Part shown: one piece after another, positions 1 through 11,954 of the stretch | How the letters are laid out: each line of letters begins with the position of its first letter | Numbering within the stretch: the stretch's first letter is position 1 | Assembly (NCBI GenBank): GCA_947179155.2 | Contig: OX359286.1 | Coordinates: forward strand, 39,694,664 to 39,758,663 | DNA: 64,000 nucleotides | Source: Hedera helix | Taxonomy: Eukaryota; Streptophyta; Magnoliopsida; Apiales; Araliaceae | Direction: 5' to 3' | Position numbers and translations under genes: made by a program | The notes under the pieces: generated by a model | The model's database searches: none | Told to the model about the DNA's origin: nothing | What the model saw: only the letters and a program-made list of their open reading frames with translations

Positions 1-925
1 CATTATTTGAATCTGTACAAAGTAAACTTCCGATACTTATTGTTATCCTATTTCTTCTGTTCATCATTTATATCATTCTAATCATCCAAAAATCAAGCTG
101 TTGTGAATATCTGTGGCCGGGGGCACATATGTGATATATTTGTTGAACAGATGATAGGTTAAAGGCGATATAATAGGTTAAAGGCGATACATCTGTTCGG
201 TGTCTTTTATGGCACGTGGTGAATGTTCTCTTTGGCCCGTAGTGCAAAGATGAACTGTTGTTTGGTATGATTATGACCAAAGGCTGAATCTGGTATAATC
301 ATGACCGTTGGTGTTATATTGAATGTATTTGGCCCGTAGTGCAAAGATGAACTGTTGATATGCATGATTATGATCAGGAACTGTGAATTTGTATTATCTT
401 GACTAATGATATTTCAGATGATAAAAGTTGATGATGTTTTTCCTAAAAAGAGAACCGAGTGGACATTATAGTCTGCATTATTCTTCTAATAGATTACTCA
501 TTCCGCTGCTATTATTGATCTGAACGTTGTTTAAGAATTTAACTGCAGTTTTTGATATAAACCTTGTAGTCTATTGTATTCTATCAAGAACTCAACTGTT
601 GAAGACTAATGATAATTTATTCGTCATTATCTTAGTCATGATATTCTTTACTGGGCTATTTGAGCTCACCCTTTCTTTTGTTCCATTGTTTTTCAACAGG
701 AAATGAAAACATAACAGGGTCTAGCCGGGGAATGGAGTGAGGGTCCGAGGAATAATTATCATAGTCTTCACGTTTTGTAAAATAGTGTGGCAATAATAGT
801 GAAGACTTAGTTGTGTATTATTATACACTGTATTGTAGTACGTTGTGTTTTGTTGTAATAATTTTGTTGTAGTCTTTTGACGACTCAAGTTTGGGCTGTG
901 TGGGCCCAGATTTGGGGGCGTCACA
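1..925 (+). repeat. 5' LTR of element A (3' portion only)
   Basis: Aligns with 6529-7451 of the 3' LTR and ends in the same GGGGGCGTCACA, with CA as the LTR terminus. The U3 part and promoter lie outside the window. Small ORFs of about 60-70 codons on the minus strand recur in every LTR copy and are not genes. Confidence 0.95.
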
Positions 926-927
926 GT

Positions 928-939
928 TGGCATCAGAGC
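928..939 (+). other. Primer binding site of element A, altered (tRNA-iMet type)
   Basis: TGGCATCAGAGC lies two bases after the LTR end. The canonical plant iMet site starts TGGTATCAGAGCC, so this one has a T-to-C change and a changed last base. It matches the second, internal PBS-like copy of element B (11754-11765), not the one next to B's LTR. Confidence 0.7.
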
Positions 940-1124
940 TTAGGGATATGGTCTTTAATGGAGATCTGGGGTTAGAACTAGGAGGGGAGAGACGAATAGA
1001 ATCAATCACTAGTGTGTCCTACCTAATTAGATTTTGTTATCTAATGAATCGATTTAAATGTAGGAACATGAAGAGATGAGTCATTTTGTTTGAACTAACA
1101 ATTATTTTGTGACTACAGTTGAAT

Positions 1125-1745
1125 ATGGCATATGAAAATCAGGAAATTAACAATGGAGTGCCCGAAACAAATGTACCTGCGAATCAAGAGACGACGAATA
1201 ATCTTCCTACAAACTCAGAGTTGAATCTTTTGCCTAAGGCAAAAATTATGCGTGTTCTATCCAGTAAGGATGAAAGTGAAAGCTCTACTGCAGTCGTTCC
1301 AGATCCTTTCTTAGAAGCAATTAAAGGATGTAATGAACTTGCGGAAATCATTGCATTTAATCTGCTCACTAATTGGGAGAGTCATATCACCTGGTTATGT
1401 TCTATCACAAAGGATCAGAATATATGGACGTTTCATATCAGTCTTTGGGATTTATGGTGTTCCAGCTATGATTTTCAAGATTATTTAAAAATGATGTTTA
1501 TATACTTTTGGGCGTTACAATTTAGAGGAATTCAAGTTAAGTTAGTCACTATCGTGGAAACTGTAGTCTATCGAAAATACTATTTTAATGGAAATCATTG
1601 GTACGTTACTACTGATGAAGTTGATGAACACGATAAACAGTTTGCTAGAGAATTATTCAGTGGTATTCATATGGTTGAAATACGTGAAGATCCGAATGAA
1701 GTATTCGGGATTCGATTTGACGATAACAGTCAAGAAACCGAATGA
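1125..1745 (+). CDS. Unknown 206-aa ORF in gag position, element A
   Basis: An open frame of 206 codons from an ATG at 1125. No family is recognised. It has no zinc knuckle and nothing like a Ty3/gypsy capsid. The first ~60 residues are polar and acidic; the middle is rich in aromatic residues (WESHITWLC, WTFHISLWDLW, KYYFNGNHWY) and the tail is acidic (DDNSQETE). Element B carries the same ORF with the same length and no indels; I count about 24 amino-acid differences, mostly in the N-terminal third. It stays open while the downstream pol of the same element has stops. Its end overlaps the start of the protease frame, which is shifted by one base. It could be a captured host exon, a highly diverged gag, or an accessory gene. 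Confidence 0.6.
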   Translation: MAYENQEINNGVPETNVPANQETTNNLPTNSELNLLPKAKIMRVLSSKDESESSTAVVPDPFLEAIKGCNELAEIIAFNLLTNWESHITWLCSITKDQNIWTFHISLWDLWCSSYDFQDYLKMMFIYFWALQFRGIQVKLVTIVETVVYRKYYFNGNHWYVTTDEVDEHDKQFARELFSGIHMVEIREDPNEVFGIRFDDNSQETE

Positions 1746-3105
1746 GATGATAACCGGTAAGCTATTCTTAAATTCTCGTGAAGTCTATGTCATGTTAGAT
1801 ACTGACTCTACCCACTCTTTTATCTCACCTATATGTACTCAACGTTTAAATTTGACTATTGAAAACTTAAATCTTGTCTTATCAGTTGAAACCTCATTGG
1901 GAGAAATACCTATTACATTTACTATCTATTAATCTTGCCTAGTTCAAATCAACAACCTTACATTACTTGTTGACCTTATTTCTTTGGAGATGCATGAATT
2001 TGATGTGATTTTAGAAATTGATTGGTTGACTACCCATCATGCTAAAATTGATTTTTCCATAAGATTATTAGTTTTCATATTCCTAATCAACCTGTCATGC
2101 AAATTCAAGCAACTAAACCATTGAAATCTATAACTGTTATTTCTAGCCATAAAACCATTCGTTTATTGAAAAACGGATGTCAAGCCTTTTTAGCTCATGT
2201 CACTGATTTGAACAAAAATACGTCAAACTTGAATGATATTCTCATTGTTAATGAGTTTTTTGACGTTTTTCCTGAGGAACTTCCTAGCTTACCCAAAACT
2301 GTGAAATTGAATTTTGTATTGATCTTGAACTCGGTACCAAGCTCATTTTCAAAGTCCCATACCGAATGGCTCCCATAGAATGCCAAGAGTTAAAAGTTTA
2401 ATTATTAGATATTGGTATCATTCGTTCTAGTACAAAACTTATATCGAGCGAGGAATGCGAGAAGAGTTTCCAAGAACTCAAGAAGAGACTTGTTTCAGCT
2501 CCTGTTCTGACCATACCATCGGGATCGGGAGAATTCGTCATATTTAACGATGCTTCAGACAAAGGTCTAGGATGTGTCCTTATGCAACATGGAAAGGTGA
2601 GAAAAATTATGAGAAAAATTACCCTACTCATGATCTAGAGTTGGCAGCAGTCGTTTTCGCGTTGAAAATTTGGAGACACTATTTGTACGGAGAAAAAGTG
2701 GATATCTATACGGATCATAAAAGTTTCAAGTATTTCTTCACCTAGAAGGAACTCAACATGCGACAATGACGTTGGCTTGAGCTGTTGAAGGATTATGACC
2801 ACACAATTCAGTATCACCCGGGAAAGGCGAACGTTGTAGCTGACGCTTTGAGCAGAAGATCTTATGCGAGTACAAGTGCACTGCTGACAACACAAAAGTG
2901 TATTTTGTACGACTTGCAAAAGATGGAGATAGAGCTAAAGACACCAGGGACCCACTCGAAGATTGCTCACGTGCGAGTAGAACCAGCTTTAATCGATAAA
3001 ATTAAAGCTGCTCAAGCTACCGATCCGGAACTGATAAACATGATAAAGAAAGTACAAGAAGGTGCCATTTCCGAAGCAAGAATCGACGAGAAAGGAATAC
3101 TTTGA
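1711..3105 (+). pseudogene. Degraded pol of element A: protease and RNase H remnants, no RT
   Basis: The retropepsin active site reads LDTDSTHSF, so the glycine of DTG is lost. An in-frame TAA follows at about 1930. Pieces of the aspartic protease tail and the start of the RT N-terminus (PEELPSLP) can be read to about 2390. The text then jumps at about 2400-2450 directly to EECEKSFQELKKRL, which normally lies downstream of RT, so the whole RT core including YxDD is absent. The RNase H remnant has FNDASDKGLGCVL, LAAVVFALKIW and YTDHKSFKYF, but a short deletion follows GCVLMQHGK and stops fall at about 2742 and 2767. A further TGA lies at 3103. Confidence 0.85.
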
Positions 3106-3141
3106 GTCAACTCTCGACTCTGTGTTCCTAACGATCCTGAA

Positions 3142-4467
3142 TTGAAGCATAAAATCATGATGGAGGCACACAACACGCCGTTTGCAATCCACCCAGGAGG
3201 TACCAAGATGTATCGAGATCTTCGACATACATTTTGGTGGAACAATATGAAAAGGGAGATTGCAGAATTTATCTCAAGGTGCCTAACTTGTCAACGTGTC
3301 AAGGCAGAGCATCAAGTACCTAAGGGCCCATTACAACCACTTGAGGTTCCTGAATGGAAGTGGGAACACATCAATATGGATTTCGTGACGGGTCTTCCCA
3401 AAGTTTCTCAAGGCTTAGATGCAATTTGGGTCATCGTAGATAGATTGACCAAATCCGCTTATTTCTTGCCTATACGAGAAAACTTTTCACTTGAACGTCT
3501 TGCCGGTATGTACATAAATGAGATCGTGAGATTGCATGGCATGCCAGTTTCCATAGTTTCTGATCGAGATCCTAGATTCACTTCACGTTTTTGGATCAGT
3601 TTACAAAAAACTATGGGTACTGAACTACGTTTTAGTTCTGCATACCATCCTCAAACGGACGGACAATCGGAAAGGACGATCCAGACCCTCGAAGATCTTT
3701 TGATACTTTGCGTACTAGACTTCAAAGGAAGTTGGGATAAGTACTTGCCATTGATTGAATTTTCCTACAACAACAGTTACCAAGCAAGTATAGGTATGGC
3801 TCCATTCGAGGCTTTATATGGATGCAAGTGTCGCTCTCCAGTATGCTGGAATGAGGTAGGAGAAGCAAAATTGTTGGGACCCGAGTTGGTATGCTTGACA
3901 ACAGAAAAGATCCAAATGATCCGACAACGAATACAGACCGCACAAGAACGACAAAAGAGTTATGCTGATCTTCATCGGAGAGACGAAAGTTTCAACGTCG
4001 GAAATCATGTATTCTTACGTGTTTCTCCATGGAAAGGGGTTACGAGATTCGGAAAGAGAGGAAAGCTCAACCCTCGATTTATTGGCCCATTTGAAATCCT
4101 CGATCGAATAGGAACTGTAGCCTACAGACTAGCCTTACCACCAAGTATGTCTCGCATCCATAACGTTTTTCACATATCTATGTTACGTAAATATGTGAAG
4201 GACCCAAACCACGTCATTGAGTTAGAACCAGAAGTTATAACAGAGGATTTAACGTACGTGGAGGTACCTGTTAAGATCCTAGATAAGAAGGAGCAGATCC
4301 TACGCTCAAAGGTTATATATCAAGTTAAGGTTTTATGGAGCAACCAAAATACTGAGGAAATGACTTGGGAGCTAGAATCTGAAATGAAATCTAAGTATCC
4401 TTACCTCTTCGATATGCCAGGTACGTCAATTTCGGGGACGAAATTTCATAAGGAGGGAAGGTTGTAA
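3142..4467 (+). pseudogene. Integrase frame of element A
   Basis: An open frame of 441 codons without its natural N-terminus. It shows the HHCC zinc finger (AIHPGGTKMYRD, CLTCQ), the DDE catalytic residues (MDFVTGLP, VSDRDPRF, ERTIQTLEDLL), the GPFEILDRIG segment of the GPF/Y module and a C-terminal chromodomain-like tail (EEMTWELESEMKSKYP). It would be expressed only as part of a pol polyprotein that is broken upstream, so it is called a pseudogene, although this stretch itself is intact. It runs 5 bp into the 3' LTR. Confidence 0.85.
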
Positions 4468-5593
4468 GACCCCGAATTTTATGAAATATAAAATTTAATT
4501 TTTCTTCATATATTTTTTTTTTCATGAAACAGTAAATGGTTAAATTGATAAAGTTAAAAGTTAAGGATGTTATGTGTAAATTATATTTTGTCGGACAATA
4601 TTCGCTTTGTCGGGGAATATTCGTTTGGTCGGGGAATATTCGTGTCGTACGACGGCGCCGAAATAACAAATTATTGGTGGACCCCACAACAGAATATTTG
4701 TCGGATATAGAAAACGACAGAAATAATCTTTTTAAATAAAAATAGTCAACGAAACTGTTAAAATACCGGTGATAAAAGAATAGTAGCATACGGTAGTTTT
4801 TGGTATTTTCTGTAGCACACGGTACTCTACAGTAACACACGGTATTGCATAGTGTCTCATATTATTGGTCTGATAATTGACACCGTAACTGTTACGCATC
4901 ATTTCATTGTCACTGTATAATATTTTATATTATCAATTCAATAATTGTTGTTACACAGTATTTTGCATTATTGATTTAATAATTGTCATTACACTGTATT
5001 TTATATCATTGAGTCAATAATTGTTGCTGCACTGTTTTTAAAATTATTGAACCTAATAATTGTCACAGTAACATATGCACAGTAATTCACATTATTGAAT
5101 CAATAATTGTCATTACACAGTAACGTATGCTTTCTTTTACATTATTGTTATCTCTATTATGATGTTATTTAAACAGTTGTATTTCATTAATTTATTGACT
5201 TGATATCTAAGAGCTAACTATACTGTATTTATAACAATTAGTCATAATAATTGAATTGATAAAGTTATTTGTTTATAATATAAAGTTAGGTGATTATTAG
5301 GTAATATGAAATGAATGGTGTAGATTAAAGTGTGAATTATTGTTGAATAATTGAATTGATTTGTTTATAATATAAAGTTAGGTGATTATTAGGTAATATG
5401 AAATGAATGGTGTAGATTAAAGTGTGAATTATTATTGAATAATTGAATTAATTTGTTTATAATATAAAGTTAGGTGAAATGAAATGAATGGTGTAGATTA
5501 AAGATAATATAAAATTTGAAATGGATGGTGTAGATTAAAAGATGATTTTTTTAAATGAATGGTTTAGATTAAAGGAATGATAAGATTTTTGGC

Positions 5594-5600
5594 TATAAAT
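5594..5600 (+). promoter_or_regulatory. TATA box of the element A 3' LTR
   Basis: TATAAAT in the context GGCTATAAATAGAAGCC. It sits at the same place in both LTRs of element B (9624 and 16433) and is followed by CT-rich sequence, so it is the likely core promoter for the retroelement transcript. Confidence 0.65.
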
Positions 5601-6066
5601 AGAAGCCTTAACTTAAGGATTTTTCATAAACTTCCTTACTTGTTCTTTCTTTCTCTCTCTAAATACTTCTTGTGAAAGTTCTCTCTAAGTGTGCTTAAGT
5701 CATCTTGAGTATTTGTGAAGATCTATAAGTATACGTGTACTGTTCAAGTTAATCAACCTCATTTAAATCAATATCCAGTCACGTGTTGAGGTAAGGGATA
5801 CCATCTTTTTCATCTTCCATTATTCAAACGTACTATGGTAAGGGATGTCATTTTCTTTCATACTCTTAAAATTACTACTCGTAAGGAATATCATCTTCTT
5901 TCATATTCTATTGTTCAAACTTACTATAGTAAGGGATACCATCTTTTTCATCTTCCATTATTCAAACGTACTATGGTAAGAGATTATCATTATTTGATTC
6001 TCGATAATAATATTGTTTCTTCCTTACTCATAAGACGTGCCTTTTATTTCCATGTATTAAATTGTA

Positions 6067-6255
6067 GGAATAACCTTACGGAGCGGATTGCCGCCTGTTG
6101 GTGAATAACCTTTCGTATTCATTCATTATTAATCTCTGAGAATAACCTTACGGAGCGGATTGCCGCCTGTTTGGTGAATAACTCTTTGTACTCAAATTCT
6201 ATTAAATTGTGGGAATAACCTTACGGAGCGGATTGCCGCCTGTTGGTGAATAACC
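6067..6255 (+). repeat. Three-copy LTR minisatellite (element A)
   Basis: Three copies of a ~43-bp core containing ACCTTACGGAGCGGATTG and CCGCCTGTTGGTGAATAACC, separated by short AT-rich spacers. Element B has five copies in each LTR. Confidence 0.9.
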
Positions 6256-7451
6256 CTTTGTATTAATTTCCTTCACCTTTTGTTAATCAAACCTGCTACG
6301 GTAAGGGATATTATTTTCTTTCATACTCCAAATCGAAATTTATTATGGAACTATTGCTTCTATAATTCCTGAAAATATTATATATTCCATAATAGCTGAA
6401 CTTCATTATTTCAACTAAACCTTCCTATTTACGTGAACCTTTCTATTGAATTGTAACCGTTATTCTGAACTGTGGATCTTGAATATCATTTTTAAATTTC
6501 ACTCCACATCATGTTGACAATTTGGACATTATTTGAATCTGTACAAAGTAAACTTCCGATACTTATTGTTATCCTATTTCTTCTGTTCATCATTTATATC
6601 ATTCTAATCATCCAAAAATCAAGCTGTTGTGAATATCTGTGGCCGGGGGCACAGATGTGATATATTTGTTGAACAGATGATAGGTTAAAGGCGATATAAT
6701 AGGTTAAAGGCGATACATCTGTTCGGTGTCTTTTATGGCACGTGGTGAATGTTCTCTTTGGCCCGTAGTGCAAAGATGAACTGTTGTTTGGTATGATTAT
6801 GACCAAAGGCTGAATCTGGTATAATCATGACCGTTGGTGTTATATTGAATGTATTTGGCCCGTAGTGCAAAGATGAACTGTTGATCTGCATGATTATGAT
6901 CAGGAACTGTGAATTTGTATTATCTTGACTAATGATATTTCAGATGATAAAAGTTGATGATGTTTTTCCTAAAAAGAGAACCGAGTGGACATTATAGTCT
7001 GCATTATTCTTCTAATAGATTACTCATTCCGCTGCTATTATTGATCTGAACGTTGTTTAAGAATTTAACTGCAGTTTTTGATATAAACCTTGTAGTCTAT
7101 TGTATTCTATCAAGAACTCAACCGTTGAAGACTAATGATAATTTATTCGTCATTATCTTAGTCATGATATTCTTTACTGGGCTATTTGAGCTCACCCTTT
7201 CTTTTGTTCCATTGTTTTTCAACAGGAAATGAAAACATAACAGGGTCTAGCCGGGGAATGGAGTGAGGGTCCGAGGAATAGTTATCATAGTTTTCACGTT
7301 TTGTAAAATAGTGTGGCAATAATAGTGAAGACTTAGTTGTGTATTATTATACACTGTATTGTAGTACGTTGTGCTTTGTTGTAATAATTTTGTTGTAGTC
7401 TTTTGACGACTCAAGTTTGGGCTGTGTGGGCCCAGATTTGGGGGCGTCACA

Positions 7452-8507
7452 TGGACTCTTCTCGAGGAGGCTTTTGGTGAATCAAATAAGAAATATTGAG
7501 AGAGAAACTTATCACCTAGAGAGACTTGATGAACTTGACAGAGGTTTTTAATGAATCAAATAAAAGATAATAAAAATGGTGTTTCATCAACTAAAAGAAG
7601 TGATGGGTTAATATTCATTAAATAAAGGGACTTGATGAGATTGTAAGAGGTATTGGTTGATTAAATAAGAGATAAAGAAGATGGTGGCTCATCAATAAGG
7701 CTGTAACTCGAGTCAAATAGTTTGAACTCGATTCGGGCTCGACTCGAAAAAATGTGAGTTCGACTCGAATTTATTAATAATATGATTCAAATTTGAGCAC
7801 AAAAAATAGCTTGAATAAAAATACGAGTAAAATCTGAGTAAGGTTATACTCAACTCGTTTATGATTCAAACTACTCGAATTTTCAATCATAATTCGATAC
7901 ATTCTCGATTGATACATATTTGAATAGATACTCGATACATTTTTTAAAAATATGTACACAATTAAATAAAATTTGATTAATTAGTTATTATTATTTTTAT
8001 TTGGAATTTTAATTTTAATTTTATATTTATAAATTGTAATTATAATTATATTTTCTCATTTCTAAGTAAAATAATAATTTCAGTTAGTAATTGTATGTAT
8101 TATAAAGTTAATTACTATGTGGAGACTCGAATTCGAGTTTGAATTTGAAGTTCGTGAGTAGTTTGAATATAATTCGATCCGAGTTAGATCGAATTCGAGT
8201 AAATAAAATTCGAGTCGAGTCGAATCTGAGTAAAGTTTTTTAAATATAGTTTGAATTCGAGTAGAAATTTAATCTTACGAGTCGAATCCGGACAACTTAG
8301 AATTCAGATCGATTCGACTCGTTTACAGCCTTACTCGTTAACTAGAAGAAGTGATGAGTTAATGCTCAAAAGAGCAATTGTTAAAATTTAATAGAGAGCT
8401 TGATGTCGATGTGGATTGAGAGATCACGAGTTAATGAGGAGATTCTCAGATCGAAACATAAAGGGAAAAATTAAGGACATTTATGCTTTAATGAATCAAA
8501 AAACTAA
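7452..8507. repeat. Spacer between elements A and B with an imperfect tandem duplication
   Basis: Older host DNA left between the two retroelements. Two imperfect copies of a ~100-bp unit (about 7520-7620, and 7627-7695 continued at 8342-8370) share GACTTGATGA, ATCAAATAA, and TCATCAACTA followed by GAAGTGATG. The second copy is split by the hAT-like element at 7696-8333. No gene is seen. Confidence 0.7.
7696..8333. mobile_element. hAT-like non-autonomous element, 638 bp
   Basis: Terminal inverted repeats TAAGGCTGTAA and TTACAGCCTTA, flanked by CTCATCAA (7688-7695) and CTCGTTAA (8334-8341), an 8-bp duplication with two mismatches. The ends are filled with degenerate GACTCGAA / TCGAGTC motifs on both strands. 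There is no transposase ORF. The TIR start and 8-bp duplication fit the hAT superfamily. The mismatches and the split tandem repeat show it is older than element B. Confidence 0.75.
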
Positions 8508-9623
8508 TGTAAGACCCCGAATTTTATGAAATACAAAATTTAATTTTTCTTCATATAGATATTTTTTTTTAAACAGTAAGTGGTTAAATCGATAAAGTTA
8601 AAAGTTAAGGATGTTATGTGCAAATTTTATTTTGTCGGACAATATTCGTTTGGTCGGGGAATATTCGTTTGGTCCGACGGCGCCGAAATAACAAATTATT
8701 GGTGGACCCCACAACGGAATATTTGTCGGATATAGAAAACGACAGAAATAACCTTTTTAAATAAAAATAGTCAACGGAACTGTTAAAATACCGGTGATAA
8801 AAGAATAGTAGCATACGGTAGTTATTGGTATTTTCTGTAGCACTCGGTACTCTACAGTAACACACGGTATTGCATAGTGTCTCATATTATTGGTCTGATA
8901 ATTGACACCGTAACTGTTACGCATCATTTCATCGATAATTGTCACTGCATAATATTTTATATTATCAATTCAATAATTGTTGTTACACAGTATTTTGCAT
9001 TATTGATTTAATAATTGTCATTACACTGTATTTTATATCATTGAGTCAATAATTGTTGTTGCACTGTTTTTAAAATTATTGAACCTAATAATTGTCACAG
9101 TAACATATGCACAGTAATTCACATTATTGAATCAATAATTGTCATTACACAGTAACGTATGCTTTATTTTACATTATTGTTATCTCTATTATGATGTTAT
9201 TTAAACAGTTGTATTTCATTAATTTATTGACTTGATATCTAAGAGCTAACTATACTGTATTTATAACAATTAGTCATAATAATTGAATTGATAAAGTTAT
9301 TTGTTTATAATATAAAGTTAGGTGATTATTAGGTGATATGAAATGAATGGTGTAGATTAAAGTGTGAATTATTGTTGAATAATTGAATTGATTTGTTTAT
9401 AATATAAAGTTAGGTGATTATTAGGTGATATGAAATGAATGGTGTAGATTAAAGTGTGAATTATTGTTGAATAATTAAATTGATTTGTTTATAATATAAA
9501 GTTAGGTGATATGAAATGAATGGTGTAGATTAAAGATAATATAATATTTGAAATGGATGGTGTAGATTAAAAGGTGATCTTTAAATGAATGGTTTAGATT
9601 AAATGAATGATAAGATTTTTGGC

Positions 9624-9630
9624 TATAAAT
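9624..9630 (+). promoter_or_regulatory. TATA box of the element B 5' LTR
   Basis: TATAAAT in GGCTATAAATAGAAGCC, identical to the other LTR copies. This is the copy positioned to drive the full-length transcript of element B. Confidence 0.65.
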
Positions 9631-10051
9631 AGAAGCCTTAACTTAAGGATTTTTCATAAACTTCCTTACTTGTTCTTTTTTTCTCTCTCTAAATACTTCT
9701 TGTGAAAGTTCTCTCTAAGTGTGCTTAAGTCATCTTGAGTATTTGTGAAGATCTATAAGTATACGTGTACTGTTCAAGTTAATCAACCTCATTTAAATCA
9801 ATATCCAGTCACGTGTTACGGTAAGGGATACCATCTTTTTCATCTTCCATTATTCAAACGTACTATGGTAAGGGATACCATCTTTTTCATCTTCCATTAT
9901 TCAAACGTACTATGGTAAGGGATACCATCTTTTTCATCTTCCATTATTCAAACATACTATGGTAAGGGATTATCATTATTTGATTCTCGATAATAATATT
10001 GTTTCTTCCTTACTCATAAGACGTGCCTTTTATTTCCATGTATTAAATTGT

Positions 10052-10385
10052 GGGAATAACCTTACGGAGCGGATTGCCGCCTGTTGGTGAATAACCTTTC
10101 GTATTCATTCATTATTAATCTCTGAGAATAACCTTACGGAGCGGATTGCCGCCTGTTTGGTGAATAACTCTTTGTACTCAAATCCTATTAAATTGTGGGA
10201 ATAACCTTACGGAGCGGATTGCCGCCTGTTGGTGAATAACCTTTCGTATTCATTCATTATTAATCTCTGAGAATAACCTTACGGAGCGGATTGCCGCCTG
10301 TTTGGTGAATAACTCTTTGTACTCAATTCTATTAAATTGTGGGAATAACCTTACGGAGCGGATTGCCGCCTGTTGGTGAATAACC
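10052..10385 (+). repeat. Five-copy LTR minisatellite (element B 5' LTR)
   Basis: Five copies of the ~43-bp core (ACCTTACGGAGCGGATTG). Copies alternate between CCTGTTGG and CCTGTTTGG variants, as if a two-copy block had been duplicated relative to element A. Confidence 0.9.
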
Positions 10386-11576
10386 CTTTGTATTAATTTC
10401 CTTCACCTTTTGTTAATCAAACCTGCTACGGCAAGGGATATTATTTTCTTTCATACTCCTAAATCGAAATTTATTATGGAACTATTGCTTCTATAATTCC
10501 TGAAAATATTATATGTTCCATAATAGTTGAACTTCATTATTTCAACTGAACCTTCCTATTTACGTGAACCTTTCTATTGAATTGTAACCGTTATTCTGAA
10601 CTGTGGATCTTGAATATCATTTTTAAATTTCACTCCACATCATGTTGACAATTTGGACATTATTTGAATCTGTACAAAGTAAACTTCCGATACTTATTGT
10701 TATCCTATTTCTTCTGTTCATCATTTATATCATTCTAATCATCCAAAAATCAAGCTGTTGTGAATATCTGTGGCCGGGGGCACAGATGTGATATATTTGT
10801 TGAACAGATGATAGGTTAAAGGCGATATAATAGGTTAAAGGCGATACATCTGTTCGGTGTCTTTTATGGCACGTGGTGAATGTTCTCTTTGGCCCGTAGT
10901 GCAAAGATGAATTGTTGTTTGGTATGATTATGACCAAAGGCTGAATCTGGTATAATCATGACCGTTGGTGTTATATTGAATGTCTTTGGCCCGTAGTGCA
11001 AAGATGAACTGTTGATCTGCATGATTATGATCAGGAACTGTGAATTTGTATTATCTTGACTAATGATATTTCAGATGATAAAAGTTGATGATGTTTTTCC
11101 TAAAAAGAGAACCGAGTGGACATTATAGTCTGCATTATTCTTCTAATAGATTACTCATTCCGCTGCTATTATTGATCTGAACGTTGTTTAAGAATTTAAC
11201 TGCAGTTTTTGATATAAACCTTGTAGTCTATTGTATTCTATCAAGAACTCAACTGTTGAAGACTAATGATAATTTATTCGTCATTATCTTAGTCATGATA
11301 TTCTTTACTGGGCTATTTGAGCTCACCCTTTCTTTTGTTCCATTGTTTTTCAACAGGAGATGAAAACATAACAGGGTCTAGCCGGGGAATGGAGTGAGGG
11401 TCCGAGGAATAGTTATCATAGTCTTCACGTTTTGTAAAATAGTGTGGCAATAATAGTGAAGACTTAGTTGTGTATTATTATACACTGTATTGTTGTACGT
11501 TGTGCTTTGTTGTAATAATTTTGTTGTAGTCTTTTGACGACTCAAGTTTGGGCTGTGTGGGCCCAGATTTGGGGGC

Positions 11577-11765
11577 GTCACAGTTGGTATCAGAGCCATA
11601 TAACGAAGAGCCCCGAGCCTCTTGCTGGTGACTTCCTAGGGAAAGGGGATGCACCGAAGCCAGACTCTCCGTAGGGGACGCCTATAGTACAGGTGGCAAA
11701 CTGATAGGTACCATTGTGAGGTGCTGTCCCTATGGTGGGATGAGAGTCACAGTTGGCATCAGAGC
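11577..11765 (+). repeat. 20-bp direct repeat duplicating the LTR end plus primer site
   Basis: GTCACAGTTGG(T/C)ATCAGAGC occurs at 11577-11596, across the LTR end and PBS, and again at 11746-11765, 169 bp apart. The intervening DNA is relatively GC-rich and absent from element A, whose LTR joins the second copy directly. Confidence 0.9.
11585..11597 (+). other. Primer binding site of element B (tRNA-iMet)
   Basis: TGGTATCAGAGCC lies two bases after the 5' LTR. It is complementary to the 3' end of plant initiator methionine tRNA, the usual primer for this group of plant retrotransposons. Confidence 0.88.
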
Positions 11766-11954
11766 TTAGGGATATGGTCTTTAATGGAGATCTGGGGTTA
11801 GAACTAGGAGGGGAGAGACGAATAGAATCAATCACTAGTGTGTCCTACCTAAATTAGATTTATTTTTTATCTAATGAATCGATTTGAATGTAGGAACATG
11901 AAGAGATGAGTCAGTTTATTTGAACTAACATTTATTTTGTGACCACAGTTAATT

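Larger units (their letters stand above)
1..7451 (+). mobile_element. Element A: RT-less Ty3/gypsy LTR retrotransposon, left end outside window
   Basis: A 5' LTR fragment (1-925), a degraded interior (926-4462) and a complete 3' LTR (4463-7451) in plus orientation. The interior has a tRNA-iMet-like primer site, an unknown 206-codon ORF, then protease, RNase H and integrase remnants, and a polypurine tract before the 3' LTR. No gag and no reverse transcriptase core can be found. The two LTRs differ at about six sites over the 925 bp that can be compared, so insertion was fairly recent although the interior holds several stop codons. The integrase followed by a chromodomain-like tail, together with the large LTRs, fits the Tekay/Del chromovirus group (inference). 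The target duplication cannot be checked because the left end is missing. Confidence 0.93.
4463..7451 (+). repeat. 3' LTR of element A (2989 bp)
   Basis: Begins TGTAAGACCCCG after a polypurine tract (AAGGAGGGAAGG) and ends GGCGTCACA. Internal structure, in order: a block of degenerate ~45-bp repeats built on the theme AATAATTGTCATTACACAGTA (about 4900-5130); three copies of a ~90-bp unit containing AATGAATGGTGTAGATTAAAG (about 5270-5520); a TATA box; several GGTAAGGGATACCATC repeats; and a three-copy minisatellite. The expected 5-bp duplication after it would be TGGAC (7452-7456). Confidence 0.95.
8508..11582 (+). repeat. 5' LTR of element B
   Basis: Runs from TGTAAGACCCCG to GGGGCGTCACA. 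Same architecture as the element A LTR but with five minisatellite copies (10052-10385) and small base differences. TATA box at 9624-9630. Confidence 0.97.

Noticed and set aside
68..280. Repeated ~70-codon minus-strand ORFs (also near 6594, 10725 and 17534) and the ~67-73-codon ORFs near 721, 7247, 11378 and 18187.
   Set aside because: They lie inside the LTRs, recur only because the LTR recurs, and have no protein-like conservation.
4391..4840. A 149-codon minus-strand ORF across the interior/LTR junction of element A.
   Set aside because: It crosses the LTR boundary antisense to pol and is not kept in element B at the same length.
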